Assembly (NCBI GenBank): GCA_030600865.1
Contig: JAUVUS010000134.1
Location: forward strand, 1-6,810
DNA: 6,810 nucleotides
From: Bacteroidales bacterium
GTDB lineage: Bacteria > Bacteroidota > Bacteroidia > Bacteroidales > UBA12077
Reading direction: 5' to 3'
Part shown: piece by piece, positions 5,238-6,810 of the stretch
How the letters are laid out: every line of letters begins with the position of its first letter
Numbering within the stretch: the first letter of the stretch is position 1
Position numbers and translations under genes: made by a program
The notes under the pieces: generated by a model
Databases searched by the model: none
What the model was told of the DNA's origin: nothing
Seen by the model: the letters and a program-made list of their open reading frames with translations, nothing else

Positions 5238-5669
5238 AGTGTCCCACTTTAAAAAATGGGACACTAAAGCCTAAAGAAACACTAATGTTTTTATAATCAG
5301 ACCATTAAACTGCAAACCATGCCTTCAATGAAATTTACTAAAAAGAATAGATACAATGCCGCACCTCTTTGTCCATGCGGGAAAAGCAATAAAGATGGTA
5401 AATTTGTCCCATTTGAGATAAACGGGACACCATCTAAAAAATATGGACATTGTCATTCTTGTGGAAAGACATTTCATCCTGCTGAATACAAGGAAATTAA
5501 AAATTACAAGCCGATTCAAAAATCTGTCCATCAAAATGCAAAAAGCGTCCCACTTTCAGAAATGACAAAAACCTTAAATAATTATTATAAAAACAACTTT
5601 ATACTTTGGTTAAGCTCTATCTTTCCTGAAGATTTTAATAAAGCTATAAAAAGATACAGAGTTGGGACA
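5186..5669. repeat. Cluster of TGTCCCA heptamers in both orientations (candidate iterons)
   Basis: Seen directly: the core GTCCC or its complement GGGAC occurs at 5187, 5241, 5258, 5406, 5424, 5547 and 5664; elsewhere I find only one, at 6637. Most extend to TGTCCCA/TGGGACA. The 15-mer AAAGTGTCCCACTTT at 5236-5250 recurs at 5542-5556 with one mismatch. Shorter relatives TGTCCA/TGGACA lie at 5370, 5444 and 5525. In the toprim-like gene all three GTC valine codons fall inside these motifs or their short relatives, while its other valines use GTT, GTA or GTG, which suggests selection on the DNA itself. A replication-origin iteron array bound by the ATPase's HTH, or an autoregulatory operator, would fit; the function is inferred. 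Confidence 0.55.
5236..5265. promoter_or_regulatory. Perfect inverted repeat with two alternative hairpins between the replication genes
   Basis: AGTGTCCCA (5238-5246) and TGGGACACT (5257-5265) form a perfect 9-bp stem with a 10-nt A-rich loop. The left part also forms its own palindrome, AAAGTG-TCC-CACTTT (5236-5250), so two hairpins compete. It begins at the ATPase stop codon. No T-run follows on either strand, so it is not a normal terminator. It contains two of the TGTCCCA motifs and may be a protein-binding operator or an mRNA-processing/stability hairpin. Confidence 0.5.
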
Positions 5670-6173
5670 TTAATAGATCATTGCACACTTTTTTGGTACA
5701 TAGATATAAAAGGACAGGTTCGAACAGGGAAAAGAATTAAATATAATTCACTGACAGGTAAAAGAGATAAAAAGGTTCCTATTTATAACCTTTTCACCAA
5801 AGAAAATGGATATTCACTTTGTTTATATGGTGAACACCTTTTGAAACAAAACTTTCACAAAACCATTGCATTAGTTGAAAGCGAAAAAACATCAATTGTA
5901 GGAAGTATTTTATTCCCACAATATATGTGGTTAGCTACAGGTGGTGCCAATTCATTAACTATTGGAAAGGCTCAAGTGCTAAAATACAAAGACGCAATAT
6001 ATATACCTGACTGCGATATAGCCGGTAATAATTCTATTATAAAAGTTTCGAATATCTTAAAAAAAGTAAAATCTAACTTCTCTATTTTGGATAGTTTTTC
6101 TAAAAATTTTAACCAAGGAGAAGATATCGTTGATCTACTCTTTAAAAATCAGAATACAATCATAAATAACTAA
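5319..6173 (+). CDS. Zinc-ribbon and toprim-like protein (DUF6371-like, primase-related)
   Basis: A 284-residue protein with an N-terminal zinc ribbon: C18-x-C20 (LCPCGKS), KFVPFEI and C45-x-x-C48 (YGHCHSCGKTFHP), resembling the primase zinc-binding domain that reads single-stranded DNA. Residues ~182-235 look like a toprim fold: ALVESEKTSIV with E187/E189, then LATGGAN, then YIPDCDIAG with the D231-x-D233 acidic pair. Between them lies FWYIDIKGQVRTGKRIKYN, common in proteins annotated in Bacteroidota as DUF6371. I infer a role in primer synthesis or in handling DNA at the element's origin, alongside the ATPase before it and ParA after it. It is shorter than DnaG and has no obvious helicase-binding domain. 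The ATG at 5319 is used, with another possible at 5328. The coding sequence carries five TGTCCCA-type motifs. Biochemical activity is not certain. Confidence 0.78.
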   Translation: MPSMKFTKKNRYNAAPLCPCGKSNKDGKFVPFEINGTPSKKYGHCHSCGKTFHPAEYKEIKNYKPIQKSVHQNAKSVPLSEMTKTLNNYYKNNFILWLSSIFPEDFNKAIKRYRVGTLIDHCTLFWYIDIKGQVRTGKRIKYNSLTGKRDKKVPIYNLFTKENGYSLCLYGEHLLKQNFHKTIALVESEKTSIVGSILFPQYMWLATGGANSLTIGKAQVLKYKDAIYIPDCDIAGNNSIIKVSNILKKVKSNFSILDSFSKNFNQGEDIVDLLFKNQNTIINN

Positions 6174-6184
6174 AACCATAAATT

Positions 6185-6810
6185 ATGACTAAAATTATTT
6201 CAATTGCAAACCACAAAGGTGGAGTTGGAAAGACAACTACAACAGTAAATTTATCAGCAGGACTAAATCTTAAAGGTAAAAATATACTATGTATTGATCT
6301 GGATCCACAAGCAAACTTAACTCAAAGCTTAGGTATATATAATTATGAATACAGTATTTATGATTGCTTAACCCAGAATAGTGATTTGGTTCCAATTAAA
6401 ATTAGAGAAGATTTTGATATTATTCCATCACATATAAATTTATCCGGAGCTGAAATAGAACTAATTAATGAACCAGGAAGAGAATATGTCCTTAAAGGCT
6501 TATTAAGCAAAATAAAGACTAAATATGACTTTATATTTATCGACTGTCCTCCATCTTTAGGTTTGTTAACTATCAATGCTTTTGTAGCATCCGATAAGTT
6601 ATTAATTCCTTTACAGGCGGAATATTTAGCCACGCAGGGACTAGCAAAACTTATTGAAGTTATTGAGAAGGTAAAAGAGCGTATTAATCCTGAGTTTGAT
6701 CTAGGAGGCGTTATCCTTACTCAATTTAATAAAAGACTTGTACTTAACAGAGATATTGCAAAGAGCGTAGAACAACATTTTGGTACAAAGTTATTTAAAT
6801 CTACTATTCG
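6185..6810 (+). CDS. parA: ParA-family partition ATPase, truncated by the window edge
   Basis: 208 codons are present and the frame is open at the right edge; these proteins are usually about 250-260 residues, so roughly 50 are missing. The deviant Walker A box KGGVGKTT (11-18, with the signature K11) follows the first strand. Walker A' is IDLDPQAN (37-44), and Walker B is FIFIDCPPSLG (116-126). IPLQAEYLATQGL at ~141-153 and the late GGVILTQFNKR strand are family-typical. ParA forms ATP-dependent dimers on nucleoid DNA and moves ParB-bound plasmid copies. There is no N-terminal HTH, as in Soj/type Ib proteins, so autoregulation would depend on a partner. It starts 11 bp after the toprim-like gene, hence probably the same operon; a parB gene is expected just beyond the window. 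A partition gene favours a replicating, low-copy element. Confidence 0.95.
   Translation, partial: MTKIISIANHKGGVGKTTTTVNLSAGLNLKGKNILCIDLDPQANLTQSLGIYNYEYSIYDCLTQNSDLVPIKIREDFDIIPSHINLSGAEIELINEPGREYVLKGLLSKIKTKYDFIFIDCPPSLGLLTINAFVASDKLLIPLQAEYLATQGLAKLIEVIEKVKERINPEFDLGGVILTQFNKRLVLNRDIAKSVEQHFGTKLFKSTI

Noticed and set aside
5186..5669. CRISPR array
   Set aside because: The repeated unit is only 7-15 bp, in both orientations, irregularly spaced and inside coding sequence; no spacers or cas genes are present.

Overview
The window is a strongly AT-rich segment of a mobilizable genetic element, almost certainly from the Bacteroidota and most likely from a flavobacterium-like host. Reasons for this: the tyrosine recombinase has the Arm-binding / SAM-like / catalytic layout common in that phylum; the zinc-ribbon plus toprim-like protein resembles a Bacteroidota family (DUF6371-like); start codons mostly lack Shine-Dalgarno sequences; and two candidate promoters fit the Bacteroidota pattern (TTG ... 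TAnnTTTG). These assignments come from motif recognition, not from a database search.

Layout, all genes on the + strand. Positions 1-147 are a control or attachment region with short direct repeats phased at 10-11 bp and a candidate promoter. Then come a tyrosine recombinase (148-1524), an unrecognised coiled-coil protein overlapping its 3' end (1505-2140), and a small MerR/excisionase-type HTH protein (2236-2550). An 89-bp intergenic region holds nested inverted repeats and is a candidate oriT. It is followed by a MobC-like accessory protein (2640-2972), translationally coupled to a MOBP-type relaxase (2969-4192). Nested inside the relaxase, in another frame, is a coiled-coil plus transmembrane ORF (3711-4100). 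A rho-independent terminator (4195-4223) closes this block.

The second block is replication and maintenance: a RecA-fold RepA-like ATPase with a C-terminal HTH (4251-5237), a zinc-ribbon/toprim-like protein (5319-6173), and the start of a ParA partition ATPase that runs off the right edge (6185 onward).

How the genes could work together: the relaxase, MobC and perhaps the nested membrane protein would process oriT for transfer through another element's conjugation channel (no coupling protein or T4SS is visible). The ATPase and toprim-like protein would drive replication, ParA would partition copies, and the recombinase plus HTH protein would integrate/excise the element or resolve multimers. 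The element is therefore either a mobilizable plasmid with a recombinase or an integrative mobilizable element able to replicate; the window alone does not decide.

The most notable signals not explained by ordinary annotation are (1) the nested membrane-anchored ORF in the relaxase, reminiscent of the ColE1 mobA/mobB arrangement; (2) a cluster of TGTCCCA heptamers in both orientations between 5186 and 5669, running through coding sequence and including a 15-mer repeated with one mismatch, which looks like an iteron-type origin or operator; (3) the GC-rich compound hairpin before mobC; and (4) a 10-mer, TAAGTTCATT, shared by the int and HTH upstream regions. No stretch longer than 300 bases lacks a gene.
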